This document shows positions 31,945 through 43,764 of a stretch of 64,000 bases of DNA, in pieces; within the stretch, counting starts at the first letter, position 1; every line of letters begins with the position of its first letter. The notes under the pieces were generated by a model. That model saw only the letters and a list, made by a program, of their open reading frames with translations, was not told the DNA's origin and did not search any database. The stretch is from Clavelina lepadiformis (taxonomy: Eukaryota; Chordata; Ascidiacea; Aplousobranchia; Clavelinidae), in NCBI RefSeq assembly GCF_947623445.1, contig NC_135246.1, forward strand, positions 10,151,856 through 10,215,855, in the 5' to 3' direction. The position numbers were made by a program, and so were the translations under genes.

Positions 31945-32017
31945 TGCCTCGACCCGGGATTGAACCAGGGACCTTTAGATCTTCAGTCTAACGCTCTCCC
32001 AACTGAGCTATCGAGGC
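31945..32017 (-). tRNA. tRNA-Phe(GAA), unit 24
   Basis: Reads as consensus; duplicate of unit 18. Confidence 0.97.
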
Positions 32018-32023
32018 AAGCTT

Positions 32024-32097
32024 TGGCCAATACGGGGCTCGAACCCGCGACATTCGCGTTATTAGCACGACGCTCTAACCAACTGAGCTAATCGGCC
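32024..32097 (-). tRNA. tRNA-Ile(AAT), unit 24
   Basis: Reads as consensus. Confidence 0.97.
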
Positions 32098-32347
32098 TCG
32101 ATTGTTTGGGGTCCAAAACAACGATTAATTTCACCATTATTCCGACTTTGAAATTTTTGTTTTATTGAAGAATTTTCTGGTAAATTGAGAATTTTTCTTT
32201 CAGCAATTCATTTCTCTAAGTTATCACGGCATATACCTCCCTATTAACGAACAACAATCCTTATTCTTCAAAACATTTTTGTCATCAAAGCGAAAATACA
32301 CTTTCTGGGCACTCACACGAAAGGTTATCCAGGTAATGTTAAGAAAA

Positions 32348-32418
32348 TGCATTGACCGGGAATCGAACCCGGGCCTCCCGCGTGGCAGGCGAGAATTCTA
32401 CCACTGAACCATCAATGC
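32348..32418 (-). tRNA. tRNA-Gly(GCC), unit 24
   Basis: Reads as consensus. Confidence 0.97.
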
Positions 32419-32425
32419 ATGCACT

Positions 32426-32497
32426 TTCCCAGACCGGATATCGAACCCGGGCCGCCTGGGTGAAAGCCAGGAATCCTGACCACTAGACCATCTGGGA
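32426..32497 (-). tRNA. tRNA-Glu(TTC), unit 24, box B variant
   Basis: U60 to A and C61 to U as in unit 18. Confidence 0.87.
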
Positions 32498-33353
32498 GCG
32501 GCGATCGATCTTTATTTGATCCAGTAAATATACTTTGACTGAAATCCGGCTCAAGGGATCATGACCCAATTTTTAAAAAATAGGCTTTTCAATGCAAAGT
32601 ACATTTAACTAAGAAGCTACTGTCGTAGAACCACTTCACGAGCCTCCATGAATATTCGCTTGCAACAAGATCTAGGCTAAGAATGCCTACATTCTCAGTT
32701 TGACAGAATTACAAAATAATAACAAACCAGCCCACGTCGACGTCACATGCACATTGCACTTCGAAATTTTTCATCCAGTAGATATGACGCATTGGTTGCG
32801 AAATCGTCATAAACACAGTGTTTCCAGCTAAAAAAATATGTTCCTAATGCGAACTGACACCTCAACAAAACAAAGTGAACGAAATTAGTTGCCTCGACAC
32901 GCGATTGAACCAGGGACCATTGAACATTAAACCAAGAAGCTACTATCGCAAAACTACATCACGAGCCTTCCTCAATTTTGGCTTGCAACGATATATAGGC
33001 TAGGAATGTCTACATTCTTAGTTTGGACAGAATCAATTAACTAAAATTTATAAAACAACCACCTAAACTTTACAGCATGTTTTGAGAGTAAAAGTTTCCG
33101 ATAACTAATCCACGGAAAACAAATATGCGACTTCTAAATAATTTACAGCTTAGCCTGGACCTACAATACGCTATCGCCAAAACCATATCAAACCAGCCCA
33201 CGTCGACGTCACATGCGCATTGGACTACAACATTTTTCGTCTTTTTAATATCACGCATTGGTGGAGACCTCGTCACACATAAAATGTTCCCGCTTAAAAT
33301 TGTGTTCCTAAAAGGAAATGACTTCTCAAAAGAACGAAGTAATCGAAATTAGT

Positions 33354-33426
33354 TGCCTCGACCCGGGATTGAACCAGGGACCTTTAGATCTTCAGTCTAA
33401 CGCTCTCCCAACTGAGCTGTCGAGGC
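33354..33426 (-). tRNA. tRNA-Phe(GAA), unit 25, U8 variant
   Basis: U8 to C as in units 16 and 19. Confidence 0.88.
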
Positions 33427-33432
33427 AAGCTT

Positions 33433-33506
33433 TGGCCAATACGGGGCTCGAACCCGCGACATTCGCGTTATTAGCACGACGCTCTAACCAACTGAGCTAA
33501 TCGGCC
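33433..33506 (-). tRNA. tRNA-Ile(AAT), unit 25
   Basis: Reads as consensus. Confidence 0.97.
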
Positions 33507-33756
33507 TCGATTGTTTGGGGTCCAAAACAACGATTAATTTCACCATTATTTCGACTTTGAAATTTTTGTTTTATTGAAGAATTTTCTGGCAAATTGAGAA
33601 TTTTTCTTTCAGCAATCCATTTTTCTAAGTTATCACGGCATATACCTCCCTATTAACGAACAACAATCCTTATTCTTCAAAACATTTTTGTCATCAAAGC
33701 GAAAATACACTTTCTGGGCACTCACACGAAAGGTTATCCAGGTAATGTTAAGAAAA

Positions 33757-33827
33757 TGCATTGACCGGGAATCGAACCCGGGCCTCCCGCGTGGCAGGCG
33801 AGAATTCTACCACTGAACCATCAATGC
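33757..33827 (-). tRNA. tRNA-Gly(GCC), unit 25
   Basis: Reads as consensus. Confidence 0.97.
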
Positions 33828-33834
33828 ATGCACT

Positions 33835-33906
33835 TTCCCAGACCGGGAATCGAACCCGGGCCGCCTGGGTGAAAGCCAGGAATCCTGACCACTAGACCAT
33901 CTGGGA
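33835..33906 (-). tRNA. tRNA-Glu(TTC), unit 25
   Basis: Reads as consensus. Confidence 0.97.
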
Positions 33907-34761
33907 GCGGCGATCGATCTTTATTTGATCCAGTAAATATACTTTGACTGAAATCCGGCTCAAGGGATCATGACCCAATTTTAAAAAAATAGGCTTTTCA
34001 ATGCAAAGTACATTTAACTAAGAAGCTACTGTCGTAGAACCACTTCACGATCCTCCATCAATATTCGCTTGCAACAAGATCTAGGCTAAGAATGCCTACA
34101 TTCTCAGTTTGACAGAATTACAAAATAATAACAAACCAGCCCACGTCGACGTCACATGCACATTGCACTTCGACATTTTTCATCCAGTAGATATGACGCA
34201 TTGGTTGCGAAATCGTCATAAACACAATGTTTCCAGCTGAAAAATGTGTTCCTAATGCGAACTGACACCTCAACAAAACAAAGTGAACGAAATTAGTTGC
34301 CTCGACACGCGATTGAACCAGGGACCATTGAACATTAAACCAAGAAGCTACTATCGCAAAACTACATCACGAGCCTTCCTCAATTTTGGCTTGCAACGAT
34401 ATATAGGCTAGGAATGCCTACATTCTTAGTTTGGACAGAATCATTTTACTAAAATTTATAAAACAACCACCTAAACTTTACAGCATGTTTTGAGAGTAAA
34501 AGTTTCCGATAACTAATCCACGGAAAACAAATATGCGACTTCTAAATAATTTACAGCTTAGCCTGGACCTGCAATACGCTATCGCCAAAACCATATCAAA
34601 CCAGCCCACGTCGACGTCACATGCGCATTGGACTACAACATTTTTCGTCTTTTTAATATCACGCATTGGTGGAGACCTCGTCACACATAAAATGTTCCCG
34701 CTTAAAATTGTGTTCCTAAAAGGAAATGACTTCTCAAAAGAACGAAGTAATCGAAATTAGT

Positions 34762-34834
34762 TGCCTCGACCCGGGATTGAACCAGGGACCTTTAATTCTT
34801 CAGTCTAACGCTCTCCCAACTGAGCTATCGAGGC
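34762..34834 (-). tRNA. tRNA-Phe(GAA), unit 26, stem variant
   Basis: A31-A39 mismatch as in unit 20. Confidence 0.83.
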
Positions 34835-34840
34835 AAGTTT

Positions 34841-34914
34841 TGGCCAATACGGGGCTTGAACCCGCGACATTCGCGTTATTAGCACGACGCTCTAACCAAC
34901 TGAGCTAATCGGCC
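34841..34914 (-). tRNA. tRNA-Ile(AAT), unit 26
   Basis: T-loop G57 to A. Confidence 0.94.
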
Positions 34915-35164
34915 TCGATTGTTTGGGGTCCAAAACAACGATTAATTTCACCATTATTCCGAATTTGAAATTTTTGTTTTATTGAAGAATTTTCTGGTAA
35001 ATTGAGAATTTTTCTTTCAGCAATCCATTTCTCTAAGTTATCACGGCATATACCTCCCTATTAACGAACAACAATCCTTATTCTTCAAAACATTTTTGTC
35101 ATCAAAGCGAAAATACACTTTCTGGGCACTCACACGAAAGGTTATCCAGGTAATGTTAAGAAAA

Positions 35165-35235
35165 TGCATTGACCGGGAATCGAACCCGGGCCTCCCGCGT
35201 GGCAGGCGAGAATTCTACCACTGAACCATCAATGC
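35165..35235 (-). tRNA. tRNA-Gly(GCC), unit 26
   Basis: Gene reads as consensus, downstream of the T4-containing Glu variant. Confidence 0.95.
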
Positions 35236-35242
35236 ATGCACT

Positions 35243-35314
35243 TTCCCAGACAGGGAATCGAACCCGGGCCGCCTGGGTAAAAGCCAGGAATCCTGACCAC
35301 TAGACCATCTGGGA
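35243..35314 (-). tRNA. tRNA-Glu body with TTT (Lys) anticodon, unit 26
   Basis: Block duplicate of the unit 20 gene, with the same C36 to U and G64 to U changes. Confidence 0.85.
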
Positions 35315-36170
35315 GCGGCGATCGATCTTTATTTGATCCAGTAAATATACTTTGACTGAAATCCGGCTCAAGTGATCATGACCCAATTTTTAAAAAATAG
35401 GCTTTTCAATGCAAAGTACATTTAACTAAGAAGCTACTGTCGTAGAACCACTTCACGAGCCTCCATCAATATTCGCTTGCAACGAGATCTAGGCTAAGAA
35501 TGCCTACATTCTCAATTTGACAGAATTACAAAATAATAACAAACCAGCCCACGTCGACGTCACATGCACATTGCACTTCGACATTTTTCATCCAGTAGAT
35601 ATGACGCATTGGTTGCGAAATCGTCATAAACACAGTGTTTCCAGCTGAAAAAATATGTTCCTAATGCGAACTGACACCTCAACAAAACAAAGTGAACGAA
35701 ATTAGTTGCCTCGACACGCGATTGAACCAGGGACCATTGAACATTAAACCAAGAAGCTACTATCGCAAAACTACATCACGAGCCTTCCTCAATTTTGGCT
35801 TGCAACGATATATAGGCTAGGAATGCCTACATTCTTAGTTTGGACAGAATCATTTTACTAAAATTTATAAAACAACCACCTAAACTTTACAGCATGTTTT
35901 GAGAGTAAAAGTTTCCGATAACTAATCCACGGAAAACAAATATGCGACTTCTAAATAATTTACAGCTTAGCCTGGACCTGCAATACGTTATCGCCAAAAC
36001 CATATCAAACCAGCCAACGTCGACGTCACATGCGCATTGGACTACAACATTTTTCGTCTTTTTAATATCACGCATTGGTGGAGACCTCGTCACACATAAA
36101 ATGTTCCCGCTTAAAATTGTGTTCCTAAAAGGAAATGACTTCTCAAAAGAACGAAGTAATCGAAATTAGT

Positions 36171-36243
36171 TGCCTCGACCCGGGATTGAACCAGGGACCT
36201 TTAGATCTTCAGTCTAACGCTCTCCCAACTGAGCTATCGAGGC
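36171..36243 (-). tRNA. tRNA-Phe(GAA), unit 27
   Basis: Reads as consensus; duplicate of unit 21. Confidence 0.97.
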
Positions 36244-36249
36244 AAGCTT

Positions 36250-36323
36250 TGGCCAATACGGGGCTCGAACCCGCGACTTTCGCGTTATTAGCACGACGCT
36301 CTAACCAACTGAGCTAATCGGCC
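36250..36323 (-). tRNA. tRNA-Ile(AAT), unit 27
   Basis: Variable-loop base 45 U to A. Confidence 0.95.
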
Positions 36324-36573
36324 TCGATTGTTTGGGGTCCAAAACAACGATTAATTTCACCATTATTCCGACTTTGAAATTTTTGTTTTATTGAAGAATT
36401 TTCTGGCAAATTGAGAATTTTTCTTTCAGCAATCCATTTCTCTAAGTTATCACGGCATATACCTCCCTATTAACGAACAACAATCCTTATTCTTCAAAAC
36501 ATTTTTGTCATCAAAGCGAAAATACACTTTCTGGGCACTCACACGAAAGGTTATCCAGGTAATGTTAAGAAAA

Positions 36574-36644
36574 TGCATTGACCGGGAATCGAACCCGGGC
36601 CTCCCGCGTGGCAGGCGAGAATTCTACCACTGAACCATCAATGC
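36574..36644 (-). tRNA. tRNA-Gly(GCC), unit 27
   Basis: Reads as consensus. Confidence 0.97.
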
Positions 36645-36651
36645 ATGCACT

Positions 36652-36723
36652 TTCCCAGACCGGGAATCGAACCCGGGCCGCCTGGGTGAAAGCCAGGAAT
36701 CCTGACCACTAGACCATCTGGGA
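36652..36723 (-). tRNA. tRNA-Glu(TTC), unit 27
   Basis: Reads as consensus. Confidence 0.97.
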
Positions 36724-37578
36724 GCGGCGATCGATCTTTATTTGATCCAGTAAATATACTTTGACTGAAATTCGGCTCAAGGGATCATGATCCAATTTTA
36801 AAAAAATAGGCTTTTCAATGCAAGTACATTTAACTAAGAAGCTACTGTCGTAGAACCACTTCACGAGCCTCCATCAATATTCGCTTGCAACGAGATCTAG
36901 CCTAAGAATGCCTACATTCTCAGTTTGACAGAATTACAAAATAATAACAAACCAGCCCACGTCGACGTCACATGCACATTGCACTTCGACATTTTTCATC
37001 CAGTAGATATGACGCATTGGTTGCGAAATCGTCATAAACACAGTGTTTCCAGCTGAAAAAATATGTTCCTAATGCGAACTGACACCTCAACAAAACAAAG
37101 TGAACGAAATTAGTTGCCTCGACACGCGATTGAACCAGGGACCATTGAACATTAAACCAAGAAGCTACTATCGCAAAACTACATCACGAGCCTTCCTCAA
37201 TTTTGGCTTGCAACGATATATAGGCTAGGAATGCCTACATTCTTAGTTTGGACAGAATCATTTTACTAAAATTTATAAAACAACCACCTAAGTTTTACAG
37301 CATGTTTTGAGAGTAAAAGTTTCGGACAACTAATCCACGGAAAACAAATATGCGACTTCTAAATAATTTACAGCTTAGCCTGGACCTGCAATACGCTATC
37401 GCCAAAACCATATCAAACCAGCCCACGTCGACGTCACATGCGCATTGGACTGCAACATTTTTCGTCTTTTTAATATCACGCATTGGTGGAGACCTCGTCA
37501 CACATAAAATGTTCCCGCTTAAAATTGTGTTCCTAAAAGGAAATGACTTCTCAAAAGAACGAAGTAATCGAAATTAGT

Positions 37579-37651
37579 TGCCTCGACCCGGGATTGAACC
37601 AGGGACCTTTAGATCTTCAGTCTAACGCTCTCCCAACTGAGCTATCGAGGC
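37579..37651 (-). tRNA. tRNA-Phe(GAA), unit 28
   Basis: Reads as consensus; duplicate of unit 22. Confidence 0.97.
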
Positions 37652-37657
37652 AAGCTT

Positions 37658-37731
37658 TGGCCAATACGGGGCTCGAACCCGCGACATTCGCGTTATTAGC
37701 ACGACGCTCTAACCAACTGAGCTAATCGGCC
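37658..37731 (-). tRNA. tRNA-Ile(AAT), unit 28
   Basis: Reads as consensus. Confidence 0.97.
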
Positions 37732-37981
37732 TCGATTGTTTGGGGTCCAAAACAACGATTAATTTCACCATTATTCCGACTTTGAAATTTTTGTTTTATT
37801 GAAGAATTTTCTGGCAAATTGAGAATTTTTCTTTCAGCAATCCATTTCTCTAAGTTATCACGGCATATACCTCCCTATTAACGAACAACAATCCTTATTC
37901 TTCAAAACATTTTTGTCATCAAAGCGAAAATACACTTTCTGGGCACTCACACGAAAGGTTATCCAGGTAATGTTAAGAAAA

Positions 37982-38052
37982 TGCATTGACCGGGAATCGA
38001 ACCCGGGCCTCCCGCGTGGCAGGCGAGAATTCTACCACTGAACCATCAATGC
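37982..38052 (-). tRNA. tRNA-Gly(GCC), unit 28
   Basis: Reads as consensus. Confidence 0.97.
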
Positions 38053-38059
38053 ATGCACT

Positions 38060-38131
38060 TTCCCAGACCGGGAATCGAACCCGGGCCGCCTGGGTGAAAG
38101 CCAGGAATCCTGACCACTAGACCATCTGGGA
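38060..38131 (-). tRNA. tRNA-Glu(TTC), unit 28
   Basis: Reads as consensus. Confidence 0.97.
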
Positions 38132-38986
38132 GCGGCGATCGATCTTTATTTGATCCAGTAAATATACTTTGACTGAAATCCGGCCCAAGGGATCATGATC
38201 CAATTTTTAAAAAATAGGCTTTTCAATGCAAGTACATTTAACTAAGAAGCTACTGTCGTAGAACCACTTCACGAGCCTCCATCAATATTCGCTTGCAACG
38301 AGATCTAGGCTAAGAATGCCTACATTCTCAGTTTGACAGAATTACAAAATAATAACAAACCAGCCCACGTCGACGTCACATGCACATTGCACTTCGAAAT
38401 TTTTCATCCAGTAGATATGACGCATTGGTTGCGAAATCGTCATAAACACAGTGTTTCCAGCTAAAAAAATATGTTCCTAATGCGAACTGACACCTCAACA
38501 AAACAAAGTGAACGAAATTAGTTGCCTCGACACGCGATTGAACCAGGGACCATTGAACATTAAACCAAGAAGCTACTATCGCAAAACTACATCACGAGCC
38601 TTCCTCAATTTTGGCTTGCAACGATATATAGGCTAGGAATGCCTACATTCTTAGTTTGGACAGAATCATTTTACTAAAATTTATAAAACAACCACCTAAA
38701 CTTTACAGCATGTTTTGAGAGTAAAAGTTTCCGATAACTAATCCACGGAAAACAAATATGCGACTTCTAAATAATTTACAGCTTAGCCTGGACCTGCAAT
38801 ACGCTATCGCCAAAACCATATCAAACCAGCCCACGTCGACGTCACATGCGCATTGGACTACAACATTTTTCGTCTTTTTAATATCACGCATTGGTGGAGA
38901 CCTCGTCACACATAAAATGTTCCCGCTTAAAATTGTGTTCCTAAAAGGAAATGACTTCTCAAAAGAACGAAGTAATCGAAATTAGT

Positions 38987-39059
38987 TGCCTCGACCCGGG
39001 ATTGAACCAGGGACCTTTAGATCTTCAGTCTAACGCTCTCCCAACTGAGCTATCGAGGC
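38987..39059 (-). tRNA. tRNA-Phe(GAA), unit 29
   Basis: Gene reads as consensus; AAACTT gap to Ile as in unit 9; haplotype B. Confidence 0.97.
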
Positions 39060-39065
39060 AAGTTT

Positions 39066-39139
39066 TGGCCAATACGGGGCTTGAACCCGCGACATTCGCG
39101 TTATTAGCACGACGCTCTAACCAACTGAGCTAATCGGCC
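39066..39139 (-). tRNA. tRNA-Ile(AAT), unit 29
   Basis: T-loop G57 to A. Confidence 0.94.
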
Positions 39140-39389
39140 TCGATTGTTTGGGGTCCAAAACAACGATTAATTTCACCATTATTCCGAATTTGAAATTTTT
39201 GTTTTATTGAAGAATTTTCTGGTAAATTGAGAATTTTTCTTTCAGCAATCCATTTCTCTAAGTTATCACGGCATATACCTCCCTATTAACGAACAACAAT
39301 CCTTATTCTTCAAAACATTTTTGTCATCAAAGCGAAAATACACTTTCTGGGCACTCACACGAAAGGTTATCCAGGTAATGTTAAGAAAA

Positions 39390-39460
39390 TGCATTGACCG
39401 GGAATCGAACCCGGGCCTCCCGCGTGGCAGGCGAAAATTCTACCACTGAACCATCAATGC
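39390..39460 (-). tRNA. tRNA-Gly(GCC), unit 29, internal T4
   Basis: C27 to U keeps a U27-G43 wobble but creates TTTT (minus strand of 39434-39437), between box A and the anticodon. Pol III may stop early and leave a 5' fragment. Confidence 0.83.
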
Positions 39461-39467
39461 ATGCACT

Positions 39468-39539
39468 TTCCCAGACCGGGAATCGAACCCGGGCCGCCTG
39501 GGTGAAAGCCAGGAATCCTGACCACTAGACCATCTGGGA
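39468..39539 (-). tRNA. tRNA-Glu(TTC), unit 29
   Basis: Reads as consensus. Confidence 0.97.
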
Positions 39540-40395
39540 GCGGCGATCGATCTTTATTTGATCCAGTAAATATACTTTGACTGAAATCCGGCTCAAGGGA
39601 TCATGACCCAATTTTTAAAAAATAGGCTTTTCAATGCAAAGTACATTTAACTAAGAAGCTACTGTCGTAGAACCACTTCACGAGCCTCCATCAATATTCG
39701 CTTGCAACGAGATCTAGGCTAAGAATGCCTACATTCTCAGTTTGACAGAATTACAAAATAATAACAAACCAGCCCACGTCGACGTCACATGCACATTGCA
39801 CTTCGACATTTTTCATCCAGTAGATATGACGCATTGGTTGCGAAATCGTCATAAACACAGTGTTTCCAGCTGAAAAAATATGTTCCTAATGCGAACTGAC
39901 ACCTCAACAAAACAAAGTGAACGAAATTAGTTGCCTCGACACGCGATTGAACCAGGGACCATTGAACATTAAACCAAGAAGCTACTATCGCAAAACTACA
40001 TCACGAGCCTTCCTCAATTTTGGCTTGCAACGATATATAGGCTAGGAATGCCTACATTCTTAGTTTGGACAGAATCATTTTACTAAAATTTATAAAACAA
40101 CCACCTAAACTTTACAGCATGTTTTGAGAGTAAAAGTTTCCGATAACTAATCCACGGAAAACAAATATGCGACTTCTAAATAATTTACAGCTTAGCCTGG
40201 ACCTGCAATACGCTATCGCCAAAACCATATCAAACCAGCCCACGTCGACGTCACATGCGCATTGGACTACAACATTTTTCGTCTTTTTAATATCACGCAT
40301 TGGTGGAGACCTCGTCACACATAAAATGTTCCCGCTTAAAATTGTGTTCCTAAAAGGAAATGACTTCTCAAAAGAACGAAGTAAACGAAACTAGT

Positions 40396-40468
40396 TGCCT
40401 CGACCCGGGATTGAACCAGGGACCTTTAGATCTTCAGTCTAACGCTCTCCCAACTGAGCTATCGAGGC
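40396..40468 (-). tRNA. tRNA-Phe(GAA), unit 30
   Basis: Gene reads as consensus, with two private changes in the 3' flank; haplotype B. Confidence 0.97.
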
Positions 40469-40474
40469 AAGCTT

Positions 40475-40548
40475 TGGCCAATACGGGGCTCGAACCCGCG
40501 ACATTCGCGTTATTAGCACGACGCTCTAACCAACTGAGCTAATCGGCC
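40475..40548 (-). tRNA. tRNA-Ile(AAT), unit 30
   Basis: Reads as consensus. Confidence 0.97.
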
Positions 40549-40798
40549 TCGATTGTTTGGGGTCCAAAACAACGATTAATTTCACCATTATTCCGACTTT
40601 GAAATTTTTGTTTTATTGAAGAATTTTCTGGTAAATTGAGAATTTTTCTTTCAGCAATCCATTTCTCTAAGTTATCACGGCATATACCTCCCTATTAACG
40701 AACAACAATCCTTATTCTTCAAAACATTTTTGTCATCAAAGCGAAAATACACTTTCTGGGCACTCACACGAAAGGTTATCCAGGTAATGTTAAGAAAA

Positions 40799-40869
40799 TG
40801 CATTGACCGGGAATCGAACCCGGGCCTCCCGCGTGGCAGGCGAGAATTCTACCACTGAACCATCAATGC
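40799..40869 (-). tRNA. tRNA-Gly(GCC), unit 30
   Basis: Reads as consensus. Confidence 0.97.
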
Positions 40870-40876
40870 ATGCACT

Positions 40877-40948
40877 TTCCCAGACCGGGAATCGAACCCG
40901 GGCCGCCTGGGTGAAAGCCAGGAATCCTGACCACTAGACCATCTGGGA
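40877..40948 (-). tRNA. tRNA-Glu(TTC), unit 30
   Basis: Reads as consensus. Confidence 0.97.
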
Positions 40949-41803
40949 GCGGCGATCGATCTTTATTTGATCCAGTAAATATACTTTGACTGAAATCCGG
41001 CTCAAGGGATCATGATCCAATTTTAAAAAAATAGGCTTTTCAATGCAAGTACATTTAATTAAGAAGCTACTGTCGTAAATCCACTTCACGAGCCTCCATC
41101 AATATTCGCTTGCAACGAGATCTAGGCTAAGAATGCCTACATTCTCAGTTTGACAGAATTACAAAATAATAACAAACCAGCCCACGTCGACGTCACATGC
41201 ACATTGCACTTCGAAATTTTTCATCCAGTAGATATGACGCATTGGTTGCAAAATCGTCATAAACACAGTGTTTCCAGCTGAAAAAATATGTTCCTAATGC
41301 GAACTGACACCTCAACAAAACAAAGTGAACGAAATTAGTTGCCTCGACACGCGATTGAACCAGGGACCATTGAACATTAAACCAAGAAGCTACTATCGCA
41401 AAACTACATCACGAGCCTTCCTCAATTTTGGCTTGCAACGATATATAGGCTAGGAATGCCTACATTCTTAGTTTGGACAAAATCATTTTACTAAAATTTA
41501 TAAAACAACCACCTAAGTTTTACAGAATGTTTTGAGAGTAAAAGTTTCGGACAACTAATCCACGGAAAACAAATATGCGACTTCTAAATAATTTACAGCT
41601 TAGCCTGGACCTGCAATACGCTATCGCCAAAACCATATCAAACCAGCCCACGTCGACGTCACATGCGCATTGGACTGCAACATTTTTCGTCTTTTTAATA
41701 TCACGCATTGGTGGAGACTTCGTCACACATAAAATGTTCCCGCTTAAAATTGTGTTCCTAAAAGGAAATGACTTCTCAAAAGAACGAAGTAATCGAAATT
41801 AGT

Positions 41804-41876
41804 TGCCTCGACCCGGGATTGAACCAGGGACCTTTAGATCTTCAGTCTAACGCTCTGCCAACTGAGCTATCGAGGC
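41804..41876 (-). tRNA. tRNA-Phe(GAA), unit 31, G20C
   Basis: D-loop G20 is C (plus-strand G at 41857). G20 is an established PheRS identity base in yeast and human tRNA-Phe. The fold is otherwise intact. Haplotype A. Confidence 0.92.
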
Positions 41877-41882
41877 AAGCTT

Positions 41883-41956
41883 TGGCCAATACGGGGCTCG
41901 AACCCGCGACATTCGCGTTATTAGCACGACGCTCTAACCAACTGAGCTAATCGGCC
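41883..41956 (-). tRNA. tRNA-Ile(AAT), unit 31
   Basis: Gene reads as consensus. Two private changes in the 5' flank recur in unit 35. Confidence 0.97.
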
Positions 41957-42206
41957 TCGATTGTTTTGGGTACAAAACAACGATTAATTTCACCATTATT
42001 CCGACTTTGAAATTTTTGTTTTATTGAAGAATTTTCTGGCAAATTGAGAATTTTTCTTTCAGCAATCCATTTCTCTAAGTTATCACGGCATATACCTCCC
42101 TATTAACGAACAACAATCCTTATTCTTCAAAACATTTTTGTCATCAAAGCGAAAATACACTTTCTGGGCACTCACACGAAAGGTTATCCAGGTAATGTTA
42201 AGAAAA

Positions 42207-42277
42207 TGCATTGACCGGGAATCGAACCCGGGCTTCCCGCGTGGCAGGCGAGAATTCTACCACTGAACCATCAATGC
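42207..42277 (-). tRNA. tRNA-Gly(GCC), unit 31, variant
   Basis: One variable-loop G to A change; structure otherwise consensus. Confidence 0.94.
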
Positions 42278-42284
42278 ATGCACT

Positions 42285-42356
42285 TTCCCAGACCGGGAAT
42301 CGAACCCGGGCCGCCTGGGTGAAAGCCAGGAATCCTGACCACTAGACCATCTGGGA
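42285..42356 (-). tRNA. tRNA-Glu(TTC), unit 31
   Basis: Reads as consensus. Confidence 0.97.
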
Positions 42357-43211
42357 GCGGCGATCGATCTTTATTTGATCCAGTAAATATACTTTGACTG
42401 AAATCCGGCTCAAGGGATCATGATCCAATTTTAAAAAAATAGGCTTTTCAATGCAAGTACATTTAACTAAGAAGCTACTGTCGTAGAACCACTTCACGAG
42501 CCTCCATCAATATTCGCTTGCAACGAGATCTAGGCTAAGAATGCCTACATTCTCAGTTTGACAGAATTACAAAATAATAACAAACCAGCCCACGTCGACG
42601 TCACATGCACATTGCACTTCGAAATTTTTCATCCAGTAGGTATGACGCATTGGTTGCGAAATCGTCATAAACACAGTGTTTCCAGCTGAAAAAATATGTT
42701 CCTAATGCGAACTGACACCTCAACAAAACAAAGTGAACGAAATTAGTTGCCTCGACACGCGATTGAACCAGGGACCATTGAACATTAAACCAAGAAGCTA
42801 CTATCGCAAAACTACATCACGAGCCTTCCTCAATTTTGGCTTGCAACGATATATAGGCTAGGAATGCCTACATTCTTAGTTTGGACAGAATCATTTTACT
42901 AAAATTTATAAAACAACCACCTAAACTTTACAGCATGTTTTGAGAGTAAAAGTTTCGGACAACTAATCCACGGAAAACAAATATGCGACTTCTAAATAAT
43001 TTACAGCTTAGCCTGGACCTGCAATACGCTATCGCCAAAACCATATCAAACCAGCCCACGTCGACGTCACATGCGCATTGGACTGCAACATTTTTCGTCT
43101 TTTTAATATCACGCATTGGTGGAGACCTCGTCACACATAAAATGTTCCCGCTTAAAATTGTGTTCCTAAAAGGAAATGACTTCTCAAAAAAACGAAGTAA
43201 TCGAAATTAGT

Positions 43212-43284
43212 TGCCTCGACCCGGGATTGAACCAGGGACCTTTAGATCTTCAGTCTAACGCTCTGCCAACTGAGCTATCGAGGC
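43212..43284 (-). tRNA. tRNA-Phe(GAA), unit 32, G20C
   Basis: G20 to C. The downstream T-run is longer than in other units. Haplotype A. Confidence 0.92.
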
Positions 43285-43290
43285 AAGCTT

Positions 43291-43364
43291 TGGCCAATAC
43301 GGGGCTCGAACCCGCGACATTCGCGTTATTAGCACGACGCTCTAACCAACTGAGCTAATCGGCC
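43291..43364 (-). tRNA. tRNA-Ile(AAT), unit 32
   Basis: Reads as consensus. Confidence 0.97.
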
Positions 43365-43614
43365 TCGATTGTTTGGGGTCCAAAACAACGATTAATTTCA
43401 CCATTATTCCGACTTTGAAATTTTTGTTTTATTGAAGAATTTTCTGGTAAATTGAGAATTTTTCTTTCAGCAATCCATTTCTCTAAGTTATCACGGCATA
43501 TACCTCCCTATTAACGAACAACAATCCTTATTCTTCAAAACATTTTTGTCATCAAAGCGAAAATACACTTTCTGGGCACTCACACGAAAGGTTATCCAGG
43601 TAATGTTAAGAAAA

Positions 43615-43685
43615 TGCATTGACCGGGAATCGAACCCGGGCCTCCCGCGTGGCAGGCGAGAATTCTACCACTGAACCATCAATGC
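43615..43685 (-). tRNA. tRNA-Gly(GCC), unit 32
   Basis: Reads as consensus. Confidence 0.97.
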
Positions 43686-43692
43686 ATGCACT

Positions 43693-43764
43693 TTCCCAGA
43701 CCGGGAATCGAACCCGGGCCGCCTGGGTGAAAGCCAGGAATCCTGACCACTAGACCATCTGTGA
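43693..43764 (-). tRNA. tRNA-Glu(TTC), unit 32, acceptor variant
   Basis: C3 to A leaves an A3-G70 mismatch in the acceptor stem. Confidence 0.88.

Larger units (their letters stand above)
30287..38737. repeat. Six-unit block, copy 2 (8,451 bp)
   Basis: Holds the equivalents of units 17-22 as units 23-28. The block ends where unit 29 has C at 38738 instead of the private T seen at 21836 and 30287. The matching track also extends about 265 bp to the left of the stated edge. Confidence 0.9.
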
